Shown: piece by piece, positions 45,986-57,070 of the stretch | Position numbering within the stretch: the first letter of the stretch is position 1 | How the letters are laid out: every line of letters begins with the position of its first letter | NCBI GenBank assembly: GCA_033065855.1 | Contig: JAVXUO010000086.1 | Span: 1-64,000 of the forward strand | Origin: Escallonia rubra | Taxonomy: Eukaryota > Streptophyta > Magnoliopsida > Escalloniales > Escalloniaceae | DNA: 64,000 bases | Reading direction: 5' to 3' | The notes under the pieces: generated by a model | What the model was told of the DNA's origin: nothing | What the model saw: only the letters and a program-made list of their open reading frames with translations | The model's database searches: none | Program-made: the position numbers and the translations under genes

Positions 45986-48900
45986 GTGTGTGTTCATATA
46001 ACTAAAAAATAAAAATAATATTGTCGAATTAATTTTAACTATTGTATCCTTAAAAGCACTTTCTAATATTAATATGAAATTCACATATCTAAAACAGGAA
46101 AATAACATATTAGATTTAAAATAAGGAAAAAAATGATGTTACAATTGAGATTGAAGCAATAAAACTAATGTAACTACTTAGTCATATTTATTTCATTTTA
46201 ATATATGCTAACCGTATCGATGTAAAAATTTATCAATATAATATATAGCTTTTAGAATCCCTTTGGTAAAATAAAAAAATTAACCCCTCTTTTTTTGGGT
46301 GGGACACAACCAACAAATGACTTTCTAATTATTTTTAATTAATGTTGTAATAATGATAAAACCTATTCATAAATCTTATAGTTGAAAAGGATTTAAGGCT
46401 ATATACTAAACTTGTTTGTGTATATAAAGATATGCAAGTTTGGACGTGATCCATATTTTTAAGTTTATTTAGTTTTACAGGAACTATAGGAAGACTATAT
46501 TGAAAACATTTGAGAACATTTGAAACTTTTAATTACTATATTTGAGAACATTTGAAACTTTTAAAATAGTTCATTTTTACAGAGGGCCTTACGATCAATA
46601 AAAAGACTCATTTATCTTTTACTTAATTAAAGTTTTATAAACAAAAGAACTATGAGTGCACTTAGTAGATATAAAAACTATTACTTAGCGACAAGTCATA
46701 GAAGATGTAGAAAATAATTCCAACACTCCAAAACAAGGACACATCATCCTCATCGATTTAATTTCCTCATTACTAGCATCTTATAAGAATAAAAGTAAAA
46801 CACACACACACTCTCTCTCTCTCTCTCTCTCATATGTATGAAAATGTTGGTGAAAATGTTGGTTATTATATGGTCGTTCCGTCAAATTTATTTTTTACAG
46901 ACAATAATAACTTATTTGAAAGTAATAAGGTATATAAAAAAGTCTTGCTAAATTTGAAATGTGACGTCATTCCATTTAGATATTTCTACTTAATCATTAT
47001 AATAACCTTCAAAAAAATATGTAGCACTTCAAAAACCTTTGAAGTTAAAGAATTGTCTTCTTAGATAACATGTACAATTCAAAAAGGATACGTCACAACC
47101 TCACCACTTTTAATTTCAACAATAATTGTATTCGCTATTTAGCTTTATATAGCACCAGCATGACTTCTCTACTACTATAAGTGTTAAATTAATATTCATT
47201 TGAAATATTACTTGACAACTTAAACTCAAAGCTTAAAAAATATAAGTATCTAGCGACTATCTATTCTTTATAGCTTAAAAATATATTTTTAATAATGTTA
47301 ATGTTAAAGCGCAAGACGCACACTAAGCGAGAATGTATTGCATGCCAAAAGTTGGGTGTGATATAGACACATAAAACCATTATTTGGAAACATTGAAACA
47401 AGATAATTGCGGATAAAAAGGACTAGATGGAAATCCCACTTTAGAACGAGCTCATTACCTTGAGTTACAAAATTACTTTACCTTAACGCCATTGAGGTTT
47501 CTTCTTATTACAATGGACTGATGTGGTGTGAAATATTACACTCCATCTACACCATGTTAGATAAATTTGGGAACTGAATACGTGGAATGACTATTTTGAC
47601 TTTCATGTTCAATTGTTTAGCCCACGTAAACTCAACCTGTAGCCAACCATTAGTAATTTGAAAAAAAAAGAACTTTAAACCTAAGACCAAACACAACTTC
47701 TGCTTGTATGTTACTACCTATCCAAAACCCTAGCCTCCTAGCACACCATTTGCACCAACCATCCCTGGCGGTTCCAAGATACTTTTCTTAATATTTTATG
47801 GCAGTTTCTTAACGGGACGGGGTTTGATGTACGACAATTGCATAGTACAATGTGCTTAATGAAAATTTCCATACCACATGTATTTGAATGTGACGAGTAA
47901 GCCGACTGTAATCAACCGGCCTTTTCAGCTAGGGCAAATTACGCCTACAACTCCCCTGAGGTTTATCATAATTACACTCAGTGCGTACTAACTATTTTTA
48001 TTATACTGAACTACACTTTTTTCTTTTTCAATTGATAGAGTTAAATAAAATCTATGAAAAGATGATAATACCCCTCCTAAAACAATAAAGAACAAATTAC
48101 ACCTAGAACCCCTTAAGTTTACCTTAATTACACTAAGCCAAGATTTGACCAGTTCACCACCTCAGATCACCCCACACCCACATTACCCTTCCATCACCAT
48201 AAAAAACAAACTTACATTGCCGATCTACACCACTGCCTCGTTACCACTGCCTAAAACAAACTGACCTCCGCCGAGCTTCACCATAACCTTGACGATCACC
48301 AAAAACTTAGATCCAAACAGACATGTATATCTTGGTCAATGATGATGGCGGCGGCAGTGAGACAGTGGTACCAACAGCAGCTTGACCCAATATTGATGCT
48401 TGGAGAGAAAAACTGGTGGTCTTGGATTCGGATCTGGGTAGATCTACGGTGAGTGGGGGGATTGGTGGTGGGGCGGAGGCTTGACCCAATGGTGGTGTTT
48501 GGTGGATATATGTGTTAATGATGGGTGGGGGATCAGTGGTGTGGCGGCGACTTGACCCAATGGTGTTGCGTGGTGGATATATGTAATAGTGGTGGGTGGG
48601 GATTGATGGTGTGGCAAAATTGATGAGAGGAGAGAGAGAGAGAGAGGATATATGTAGTGGTGGTAGGTTGGGGTCGGGGGTTGAATCACCACAACCACAA
48701 GGTGGTAGCTAGGTATTGACCTTTTAGGAAGAAAAAAGTGTAGTTAAGTGGAATAAAAATAGTTAGTCGTCACTGAGTATAATTATGGTAAACCTCATGA
48801 GTTTTAGGTGTAATTTGTCCAAAAGTATTTTGGATATATCATACTAACTAAAATGGTCCCCTAACTTTTTTTTTGATCGTTTTTCTAATGGAATTGGGTA

Positions 48901-50059
48901 TTATGTCACACGGTGACAAACCACTTGGAGCTGAATAATAAAAATAGTTAGTATTTGCCGAGTGTAATTATGATAAACCTCAGTGGTTCTAGGTGTAATT
49001 TGCCCTTTCAGCTATTAGTTTGACCGAGGTAGGGTCACAACTGATGCGACATTTTTCTTATGACGTTGTGCGACATAAAGTCGTAAAATAAAGGAAAAAG
49101 TGCAAAAACACGCCTTATGATTTGCCTCAGTTATAGAAATTCACCCCTGGTTCGTTTTTTCGTAAAGACTCCCTGTGTTGCCGATCATCCAACTTAACGG
49201 GGTGCGGTAAAAACCTCTGTTTTCGTTTGTTGCAAATGGTCTCATGTTGGTGGTTAGGATTTTTAATAAATGCACCACAATCACCACCACATGCGGTCAT
49301 TTGCAACAAACAGAGCTAGATGTATCTTTTTGCAACAGAGCAAGCCACGAGGTATGTTTTTGCAACTTTTACGAGATAGATTCTCTTAGCAAAGACCAAA
49401 GATTGAAAAAGAAGACATGATTTGCAATTTCTTTGACAGGCCTGGCGAAAATCGTTTCTTGAAGCGGAGTGATCTTATCAATACTCTTGCCAATGCTTTG
49501 CCGCCTCACACAATCCACTTTGGGTGTAAAGTTGTCTCGGTCAAACTGAACCTTCAACCTGCTTATCCAGTTATTCATCTTCAAGATGGAAGTACTATTG
49601 TGGCCAAGGTAATGCCGGTTTACCTTCATCTAAGTGTTGTATAGTACTACTTGTCAAAATGTAACTTGCATGCGGTGCCAAAACACAAACTTGTTTATAA
49701 GTCAAAGCACCAAATAAAGCAATAGATCACTTATAGTTCAACTAAACTTGTTTATAGTTCAAGTATTGCGGTGTACTGAGCTTTGTTTGAGAAGGAACAT
49801 CTAGTTCTTGCTTATACCAAGATATCACAGGTTTTGATTGGGTGTGATGGAGCCAACTCAGTTGTTGCCGATTTCCTCGAGCTTAAGCCTACGAAACTTT
49901 TCACCCTTCTGGCTGTTAGAGGTTTAACGAACTACCCAGATGGCCATAAATTGGCTCCTGAGTTTTTGGAGATGATGAATAACAACACTTCAATTGGAAG
50001 AGTTCCAATTGATGAGAAGTCCGTCTACTGGTATGTTGCTCAGAAGTTGACTCCAACAG
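39941..50059 (+). CDS. FAD-dependent monooxygenase gene 2 (MO1/CTF2-like), exons 1-5
   Basis: Exons 39941-40032, 40140-40286, 41412-41459, 49440-49608 and 49831-50059 match those of gene 1. Exons 2-5 have exactly the same lengths and exon 1 is one codon longer ([14 protein letters not shown]). All splice borders are GT-AG and the frame is open: GGGICG FAD motif, [21 protein letters not shown], then [20 protein letters not shown]. The last exon (GD motif and C-terminus) is not in the window. Intron 5 exceeds 13.9 kb because a copia element and its nested LTR element sit in it; sequence homologous to the end of gene 1 intron 5 resumes at about 62505-62710. Intron 3 is 7.98 kb and holds elements A and B and smaller elements. 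Whether the gene still works depends on an exon 6 beyond 64000 and on splicing of these introns. Confidence 0.85.
41493..41690 (+). mobile_element. Possible Helitron 5' end
   Basis: TCTATATAATAAGCGAAGCG preceded by A at 41492 resembles the 5' TC-terminus of plant Helitrons. No 3' hairpin-CTRR end was found in the rest of the intron, so the call is weak and the right limit arbitrary. Confidence 0.3.
41690..42175 (+). repeat. Intron 3 duplication, copy 1 (copy 2 at 45995-46485)
   Basis: About 480 bp that recurs, diverged, at 45995-46485. Shared words include GATGTTACAATTGAGATTGA and TTTTTAAGTTTATTTA. A third partial copy (about 42605-42690) leads into the microsatellite holding elements A and B. 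Confidence 0.75.
42838..43157. repeat. Five 23-bp palindromes, left part of element A
   Basis: At 42838-42860, 42902-42924, 43006-43028, 43092-43114 and 43135-43157. Arms GTCCGCTACAT and ATGTAGCGGAC around one central T. Spacers share AAGTTTTCAGATC. Four more lie at 44092-44114, 44147-44169, 44205-44227 and 44268-44290 in mirror orientation (central A). Confidence 0.93.
43661..43945 (-). pseudogene. Captured fragment of an S40 senescence-regulator gene (DUF584)
   Basis: The minus strand reads [37 protein letters not shown] and [12 protein letters not shown], then in a shifted frame [20 protein letters not shown]. This is the N-terminal half of plant S40-type senescence regulators, small nuclear proteins. 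The shift lies directly after the DW and needs one changed base. The conserved C-terminal half (PPHEFLARQ and onwards) is missing. It is a piece of a host gene carried by element A, and its orientation is opposite to monooxygenase gene 2. Confidence 0.82.
44405..44446. repeat. (AT)n microsatellite between elements A and B
   Basis: About 21 uninterrupted AT units form the only sequence between the right end of A and the left end of B. Confidence 0.95.
44447..45953. mobile_element. Element B: sister of A, carrying a phospholipase C gene fragment, 1.5 kb
   Basis: The left end GGAGCTGATCCCTTGACAGC pairs with the right end (reverse complement AGCTGATCCCTTGACAGC), and the repeats continue with GCTGGCAAAATAGGACATTT and GAAAGATAGACGGCCCAGAT. 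(AT)n tracts lie on both sides (44405-44446 and 45954-45981). Eight 23-bp palindromes of the same sequence as in A: 44560-44582, 44613-44635, 44694-44716, 44736-44758, 45646-45668, 45698-45720, 45756-45778 and 45819-45841. No transposase. Confidence 0.88.
44897..45565 (+). pseudogene. Captured non-specific phospholipase C (NPC) fragment in a chimeric frame
   Basis: In one open frame: [20 protein letters not shown], then [43 protein letters not shown] and [16 protein letters not shown]. This is the N-terminal catalytic part of plant NPC enzymes, which hydrolyse phosphatidylcholine-like lipids and belong to the phosphoesterase family. The match ends at about 45311. The frame continues for about 85 codons of unrelated, Arg-rich sequence, which may be a second captured piece. 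An ATG at 44909 gives a 218-aa chimeric open frame. Known NPC proteins are about 500 aa, so it cannot be a full enzyme. Confidence 0.82.
45954..45981. repeat. (AT)n tract at the right edge of element B
   Basis: AT units followed by TTTGTGTGTGTGT, which mirrors the (GT)n(AT)n left of element A, so A and B share one ancestral microsatellite. Confidence 0.88.
45995..46485 (+). repeat. Intron 3 duplication, copy 2
   Basis: Diverged second copy of 41690-42175. It follows directly after the microsatellite that bounds element B. Confidence 0.75.
46486..47922 (+). other. Gene 2 intron 3, old intron sequence
   Basis: AT-rich, with a (CT)n run at 46812-46831. The part from about 47290 is similar to gene 1 intron 3 (from about 32824; shared words such as GAGCGAGAAT or AAGCGAGAAT), which shows that the tandem duplication included introns. 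No gene. Confidence 0.6.
47932..49005. mobile_element. Non-autonomous Mutator-like element, about 1.07 kb
   Basis: The left end GGGCAAATTACGCCTACAAC pairs with the reverse complement of the right end, GGGCAAATTACACCTAGAAC, and the repeats continue through CCTGAGGTTTATCATAATTA. A perfect 9-bp duplication TTTCAGCTA (47923-47931 and 49006-49014) fits Mutator. Inside, a second, similar inverted pair lies at about 48090 and 48820 (GAACAAATTACACCTAG / GGACAAATTACACCTAA), so a related copy may be nested. No transposase. The interior has GT-rich low-complexity sequence. Confidence 0.85.
49094..49370. mobile_element. MITE-like element next to exon 4 of gene 2
   Basis: The left end reads AAAAGTGCAAAAACACGCCT and the right end, reversed, reads AAAAGTTGCAAAAACATACC, continuing with TGATTTGC and TGGCTTGC. 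No clear target duplication. It ends about 70 bp before the exon 4 acceptor. Confidence 0.6.
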
Positions 50060-50163
50060 GTTAGTCTTTTTCATCTTCTCTTTGACTTCATACTGAACCA
50101 ACTGCCCCATGACCATACAAACGAAAACGAAAACACTTGAGAGTAAAATTTGCTGCTGGCATA

Positions 50164-50441
50164 CGTAGAATTAAAGAGCTCAAGATAAAGATAATTGACA
50201 AAAAAAAAAACAAAAATGAATAGAAGGATTATTTCACTAAATTGTTTGAAGTACTAAAATGATGAACAACTGGTGCTTATATATAGGTTTACACATAACA
50301 AGAATACAAAAAAAAAAAAAAAACATGAACCACTAAACGAATGAGAGATTATTCTGCAACAAACTTTGACTTCATAGAAAATAGGGATCACAACCAAACT
50401 ATAGTCAACTTATCTTAATAACTTTGAATCATTCTTCAACA
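50164..50441 (-). repeat. Copia LTR, left copy
   Basis: 278 bp, from CGTAGAATTAAAGAGC to ATTCTTCAACA. It matches 54860-55032 plus 62385-62499. Confidence 0.85.
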
Positions 50442-51124
50442 ACACCCCCCCCCCCACCCCCCCCCCCACCCCCGATTAGAAGTTGGACACTCTAAGTTGT
50501 CTTTTAAAGTACTTGATCAAAACATCAGCCACCTGCTTATTTGTATTGAAATACTTCAATAAAATGTTATCATTATGCGACCAACTCACGGATGAGGTTA
50601 TGTCGAATGTTGATATGCTTAGTTCTCCAAAGGTAGACATGATTTTTTGTTAATGCAATCATGGCTTTGTTATCACACCAAATCTCTGTTGCTCCTTGTT
50701 GCTTCTTTTGAAAATCTGCATGTAACCTTCTCAATTAAGGTGCTTGGCATACTGAGGATGCTGCAGCAATATACTCCGCCTCATTCGACGATACCTGCTG
50801 TTAGTGCCTTTTTTTTTGAACTCCATGAGACAGCACCTGATCCAAAAAAAAAAAAATGCTTCCAGAAGTACTTTTTCTATCTTCAATAGATCCTGCCCAA
50901 TCACTGTCAGTAAATCCACATAATTTAAATTGAGATACACGAAAAGACCATATGCCAAAATCAATAGTTCCAACAACATATCGCATGATGCTCTTAGTTG
51001 TTCCAAGATGATGCTTCGCGGGAGGGTGCATAAACCTTGAAACAACACTTACTGAAAAGGAGATATCAGGCCTAGTGTGAGTCAAATATGAAACCACCAA
51101 CTATACTTTTGAAAACTTTTCCAT

Positions 51125-51640
51125 TAGCGAAGATCTAGTATGTAGAGACAAGAGGCTTCTCGATGGGTCTATGAGTTTAGACGTAGGGCTGGGTGGCGAC
51201 CCTTCGCTTTCCACTGAGCTAAGGTAATCCCTGAAGCCACCGAGTACCGCGTACGATGTAAAGCGTACACCAGGGTGCAGGACTTCCCTTATTTTTTTCC
51301 TATCGGAAAGTAGGGAAGAAGGCAGTTGTTGAGCAAGTGACACTGGTTGAAGTTCAATATGAACGCAAATTCTGACATCACCACAGCCCACTTGGTTAAG
51401 TCCTAGTTGGTGAATGAGCCTACAAGTGGTAACCAAACAAGGAAGTTGGCGGATTCAATCAACATTCAAGGAAGTCCTTCGCTTCCTTATTGAGAATAGC
51501 TATATTTCACAATTAACTCAAAAGTACTTGCAAATCATATGCTGAATTAAGAAGGGGAGCATGCGGTGATACGGTCGGTACCATCTTGTGACTGAAGCTT
51601 TTCATTCAATTAATTCATAGGGAGTAGCAGCTACCTTTCA
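51125..51640. other. Foreign patch within the copia fossil, origin unknown
   Basis: A GC-richer stretch that does not read as copia, with a 111-codon minus-strand open frame (51101-51436). The wording GGTGGCGACCCTTCGCTTTC and the long frame look like organelle DNA, perhaps mitochondrial, but I cannot name a gene. Confidence 0.3.
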
Positions 51641-54600
51641 ATTTAACATATTAAACAACTTTTGTAGATCTATAGCATATTTCCTTTGTGACAAGAAAAC
51701 TTCGTCTTAAAGTTGTTTAATTTCCAAGCTAAGAAAATAATGCAACATACCCAAGTTTGACATTTCAAACTTTCTCATCATACTATCTTTGAATTCCACT
51801 ACCAAAGAATGAGAAGACCCTAAATATTATGTCATCAACATAAACGCATATTGTAAGAAAGCTATTTGTACCTTGCTTTTTCAAATAAAGTGTAGGCTCA
51901 TTTTCACTTCTTACAATTATTTATTCAAGAAAAAAAATGAATCAATCTTGTTTTACCATGGTCGTGGAGCCTGTTTCAAACCGTAGAAAGCCTTTTTTGA
52001 CTTGTATACCTTATCTTCTTTGCCTCTAAATACAAAGCCTTCGGGTTGAGACACATAAACTTCTTCTTTCAATTCGCCATTCAAAAAAGCCGACTTAACA
52101 TCAAACTGATAAATATGTAATTTAAGTTGAGCAGCAAGGGCTAAGATAACTTTGACAAATTCGAAGCGAACAACATGGGAGAAGGTCTCTTCGAAATCAA
52201 TACCTTGTTGTTGTGAATACTCTTTTGCTACAAAACGAGCCTTATGCCTTTGAACACCCCCCATTGGCGTGGTATTTCATCTTGAATACCCACTTCAAAC
52301 CAATGACATTCTTCTGATCTGGCAAGTCCACAAGCTCCCAAGTTTCATTCTTCTGAATGGTCGTTATCTCCTCTTTCATTTCTTTGCACCATTCTTCATG
52401 TTCAACTACTTCTTCAAAATATGTTAGGGTCTGAAGCGAACAAGGCGAAAGTACATGTCTTATAAAATCTCTCTCAATGATTTAACCTTCCTTGGGGGAG
52501 TTTCATCAGAGTAAGTTGAATTCCTACTGATGTTGGAATGAGACCAATATCCAAAAAAAAAACACATTTTGAGACTTCTCATCAAGCTTCTGACGAGCAT
52601 GTGAATTAATCAAAACATATGCTATACATTAGAAAATTCTTAAATGGCTTACTAATGGCTTCTTATCGTTCAAAGCTTCTTATGGTGTTTGATTCGGAAC
52701 TACTCTTGTTGGTGAAATGTTCTTCAAGTAGACTGCAGTGCCTACTACTTCTGCCCAAAACTGATTAGGAAGACCCTTGGCCTTAAGCATGCTTCTAGCC
52801 GTCAACAACTGTTCAATTCTTCTGCTCAACAATCACGTGTTCCGATGTGTATGGTGCAGTTAATTGCTTTTGGTTCCATTTTTCTCACAAATAGTATCAA
52901 ATTTATTAGATGTAAATTCACCACCTCTATCTGTACGAAGAGCTTTGATGTAGTTATCACTATGCTTCTCAACACTTGTCTTGAATTTCTTAAACTTCTG
53001 GAGTGCTTAACTTAAATTTTAGAAAAGCATCTAACTCATACGACTATAATCATCAGTGAATAACAGAAAATATTTACTCGCCCCAAATGATTCTATCTTC
53101 ATATGCCCAGATATATCAACATGGATTAACTCATTACACTTAGTGGCGCTCCAAGCCTTTCAAGTAGGAAAAACAATGCCTCGAAGTCCTTCTTTTTGTT
53201 AGAAAAAACAACTTTTTTTTAATGAAAGACAATGCGTTGGAGTTCTTATTTCTATTAGAAAAAACACCCCTCTCATACAACTATAATGATCAGTGAATAA
53301 CAGAAAATATTACTCCCCCCAAATGATTCTGTTTTCATAGGCTCACATAAGTTAGGATTGAATAATTCAATACACGTAGTGGTCGTCCAAGCCTTTTCAA
53401 TGGGAAAATATTTTCTACATTGTTCCCATAAATACAACCCTCGCATAATTCATCAAGTGTATTGATATTAGGCAGACCATGAACCATGTCTTTTTGACTC
53501 AGTAACTTCAAACCTCTAACATTTAGGTGCCCATAGCGCAAGCGCCATAGATTTGTTGTATTCCGCTCACTTGCAACAAGAACTTTACTATCAACATTCG
53601 AAACTTCAAGAGAATATATCATGTTTTTAGCTATACGAACACTGGCCATAATCTGTCTGTCATCCAATAAAATAGAATATATCAAAAGCCATTAACTGCC
53701 TAATGCTAAGCAAATTATGAGCCAAGAAAGCGATGAAGTAAAGGTTAAGTAGAAATTTCATATTACCATGGCTTGTTTTGACAGCAACGATACATTTTCC
53801 TTCAACTTGAACTGGCTTATTATCGCCAAGCCTGACTAGCTTCTTTTCAGATTCGTGAATTCTTTTGAGTGCCGATTTAACTCCACACATATGATTAGAG
53901 TAGCCACTGTCTAGGAACCAACTCCACTTTCATTAGTAGTAGTTAAGTCAAAACATGCGATAAATAACTTACTTTCCTTGTATGTTATTATTTCCCTTTC
54001 CTCTGCATAACTAGCTATCTTCTCCTTACCGTCATAATTTGCCGTTATATGCCTGAACCATGGCACCGATAGCAATCAATTCCTCGATTGTTAAAGGATC
54101 CATTGGATCACCCTCTACTGCATCCACGACCGCTGCCATGAGATCCTCACTTACCGTTACCCCTTTCGGTTGATTCGTCATTTTGCCAGTATGACACTCC
54201 CTCTGCTTTGGCTTTTCTTCACTTTTTTCAACTGATCAGCTCATCCTTACTTCATGTGTTTGCAAAGAACCCATTAGTTCATCAAATGAAAAAACAAATA
54301 AATCATTAGACTTTTTAATTGCAGCTACTACATGGTCAAACTTAGTAGTGAAGCTCCTTAAAGCTTTTTGCAACCATAATTTCATCCTCTAACTTTTCAC
54401 CATAAGACTTCATTTGACTCACAACACCACTGATTCTAGAGAGGAAATCTTGTACAGACTCATCGCTTATCAAAAATAAAGTTTCAAACTTTCGCCTGGG
54501 AGATTGAAGTTATGATTACCTTTGCCAAGCCTTGAAACTCTTTTTGCAAAATTTTCCAAGCATTTTTTGATGTTTTTCTTACAGCAATTCTGGAAAAAAT

Positions 54601-55032
54601 TATATCGTGCACTGCTTGTTGAACGAGGAACAATCCTTGGGAGTCTTTCTTCTGTTTTCCCTCAGCCTGGCTTCGTCATCTGTTCGCATACCCATTTTCA
54701 ACCAACTCCCAAAGCTATTGGGACTTCAACAAGGTCTTCCATATTGATGTTCCCCTTTGAATAAGGGAATGAGAGGTTGTGAAACATTTGCACCACCATT
54801 GGCTGCCATGATAAGCCTCTATGCGATTGGAACTCAAAACCTGCTATTGATACCAGAAATGTAGAATTTAAGAGCTCGAGATAAAGAAAATTGGCAAAAA
54901 AAAGAATGAAATAGGAGGACTATTTCATTAAATTGTTTGATGTATTAAATGACGAACAACTGGTGCCTATATATAGGCTTAGACACAACTAGAATTCCTA
55001 AAAAAAATGAACCACTAAACCAGTAAGCCACT

Positions 55033-57070
55033 TGATGCCAAATAAGTGGGTTTGTAATCGACGTGGAGGTGCCACAAGGAATGCAATTCGAGTCAGATAC
55101 CAAGTATGCTGATGTGGGACAACACAAGGGTAGAGAAAGGGCAGAGACCAAGGACTTCCAAGATAGAGCCTGAGGATGGCAGTGCTGCGAGGGCGATGGT
55201 GGGGGGTGAATACACGACGACAGTCATAATCCGATGCTTAGGTCTAGAGTCAAGGTCCTGTATGTTTCTTTCTCTAGAATTCTAGTGTGAGAAAGTTAAT
55301 ATGAGTTCTAAAAAATGTGAAGTCTCCCCAAATGAATTCCCAAGCCCTCTATTCATAGAGGTTGAGATAATGATGTCATCAACTGACACATGGCACTCCT
55401 TGGGAGTGACATGTCACCAATGGGGCCATAAACTGTTGGATCGCATATTCACAGAATGTCGGATCACGTATTCACTCGGCCTACCCCGCACAGCGTCACT
55501 CTGTCTGTCTAGAAAGACTGGCTTCCACAACACCAGTATGGCCAGAGAATCCCCTTGATCTAGCCACCAGTCCAAAGCCCTTATAGAGTCATACAGAGGA
55601 TCGAGAAACGCTGGGAATCTGGCAGCGGTAGGGAAGACCCGACGCCCAACTACTAGGCGGACTAAACGCAAATTCCCTCTAGAGACCTGCTCCTGTATTG
55701 GAGTGACTCGGGAGTCATAGTCCCTAGGGGTGTCGACGAAAGCCCCTAGTGCCAGCGCACGTAGGCTAGTCATGAAGACAACCTGACAAAGATAATTTTT
55801 GAAGGAGTCGCCTATCCCACGAGTGAGTCCTCGTGCCGGAGTACTTAGAGCGCACCAAGGTAGTGTCCCGAAGGAGTCGCTTACAATGGTCGAGGCAACA
55901 TCTTCGAGGAGCTATTTACGTGGCGGAAGAGGAGTCTTCATGATGGAGCACTTGGAGTTCCCTAGCGGAGATAGTGTCCAAGAGGAGTGGCCTATTCTTG
56001 TAGGGTGAGTCATTTGCTAGAGCATTTAGAACGAGCCAAGGTAGTTTTCCAAAGGAGTCGCCTACTTGACGGACCGAGGTAGCATCCCCAAGGAACCGTC
56101 TACTTGACGTGATGGAGTTTTCATGCCAGAGCACTTAAAGCTCCCAAGCAGAGATAGTGTCACAAAAGAGTTACATATCCGCGCAAGATGAGTCCTTGTG
56201 TCGGAGCACTCGGAGCGTGCCAAGGTAGTGTCATGGAGGAGTCACCTACTTGACGGCTCGAGGTAGCATCTGAGACGAGCCATCTACCTGGCGGGGAGTC
56301 TTCATGCCAGGGCATTGCTCCTTGGCGAAGATAGTGTCTTAGAAAGCGAGCCTATTTCTACGGGTGAGTCCTTGTGCCAAAGCACTCGAAGCGCGCTGAG
56401 GTAGTGTCCTAGAGGAATTTCCTACTCAACGGGCCGAGGTAGTATCCCCAGAGTGCCATTTACCTAGTGGAAGGGGATTTTTCATGTCAGAGCACTTAGA
56501 TACAGAGATAATGTCTTGAATGAGTTGCCTATCTCTACGGAATGCTGCACATTTTGGGGAGTGGGTCAAAGCATGTTCCACGAAAAAGGCAAAGTACGCA
56601 AGGTGTGCTGAAAGGATGGACAAATGGCGGGGTGTGGTTGAATGACAAAGAGCCAAAAGGCACGATTGTATAAACAGCACGGTGCATAAGCGCGACGGAG
56701 TGTGTGTGGTACCAGCAGCATGACAATGTGATAGAGAGTCGGGGATGGGGGGCGATTGTATAAGCAACGGGGCGTATAAGCGTGGTAGACTGTGTGTAGT
56801 GCCGGGGGCACGTGACATGGAAATAACACACGAGCGCGACAACGGGTTTCGTAGAGTCGGGCCTCGTACTGGGGGAACCTGAAGCGGAGAAGGCAGTCGG
56901 GCGTGCTGACTACTGTCTCAGAGTAGGGCGTCGTGCCTGGGGCACGTGATGCAAAGACAGTGCTCTGGCACGGTGGTCTAAATGTGCTGGCTGGCCAGGG
57001 CAGGCTGACCCGGCTAGCCAAACGGAATAGTAGAGGTCAAAGTGTGTGTAGCTAGGATTGGATAGCAACA
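55033..57070 (-). repeat. Left LTR of the nested element
   Basis: It contains several diverged tandem units of about 190 bp recognisable by CCAAGGTAGTGTC and GAGTCCTCGTGCC words. The same units are more numerous and clearer in the right LTR. Confidence 0.8.

Noticed and set aside
48090-48820. A separate target duplication for the inner inverted pair
   Set aside because: The 9 bp on each side do not match, so independent insertion is not proven.
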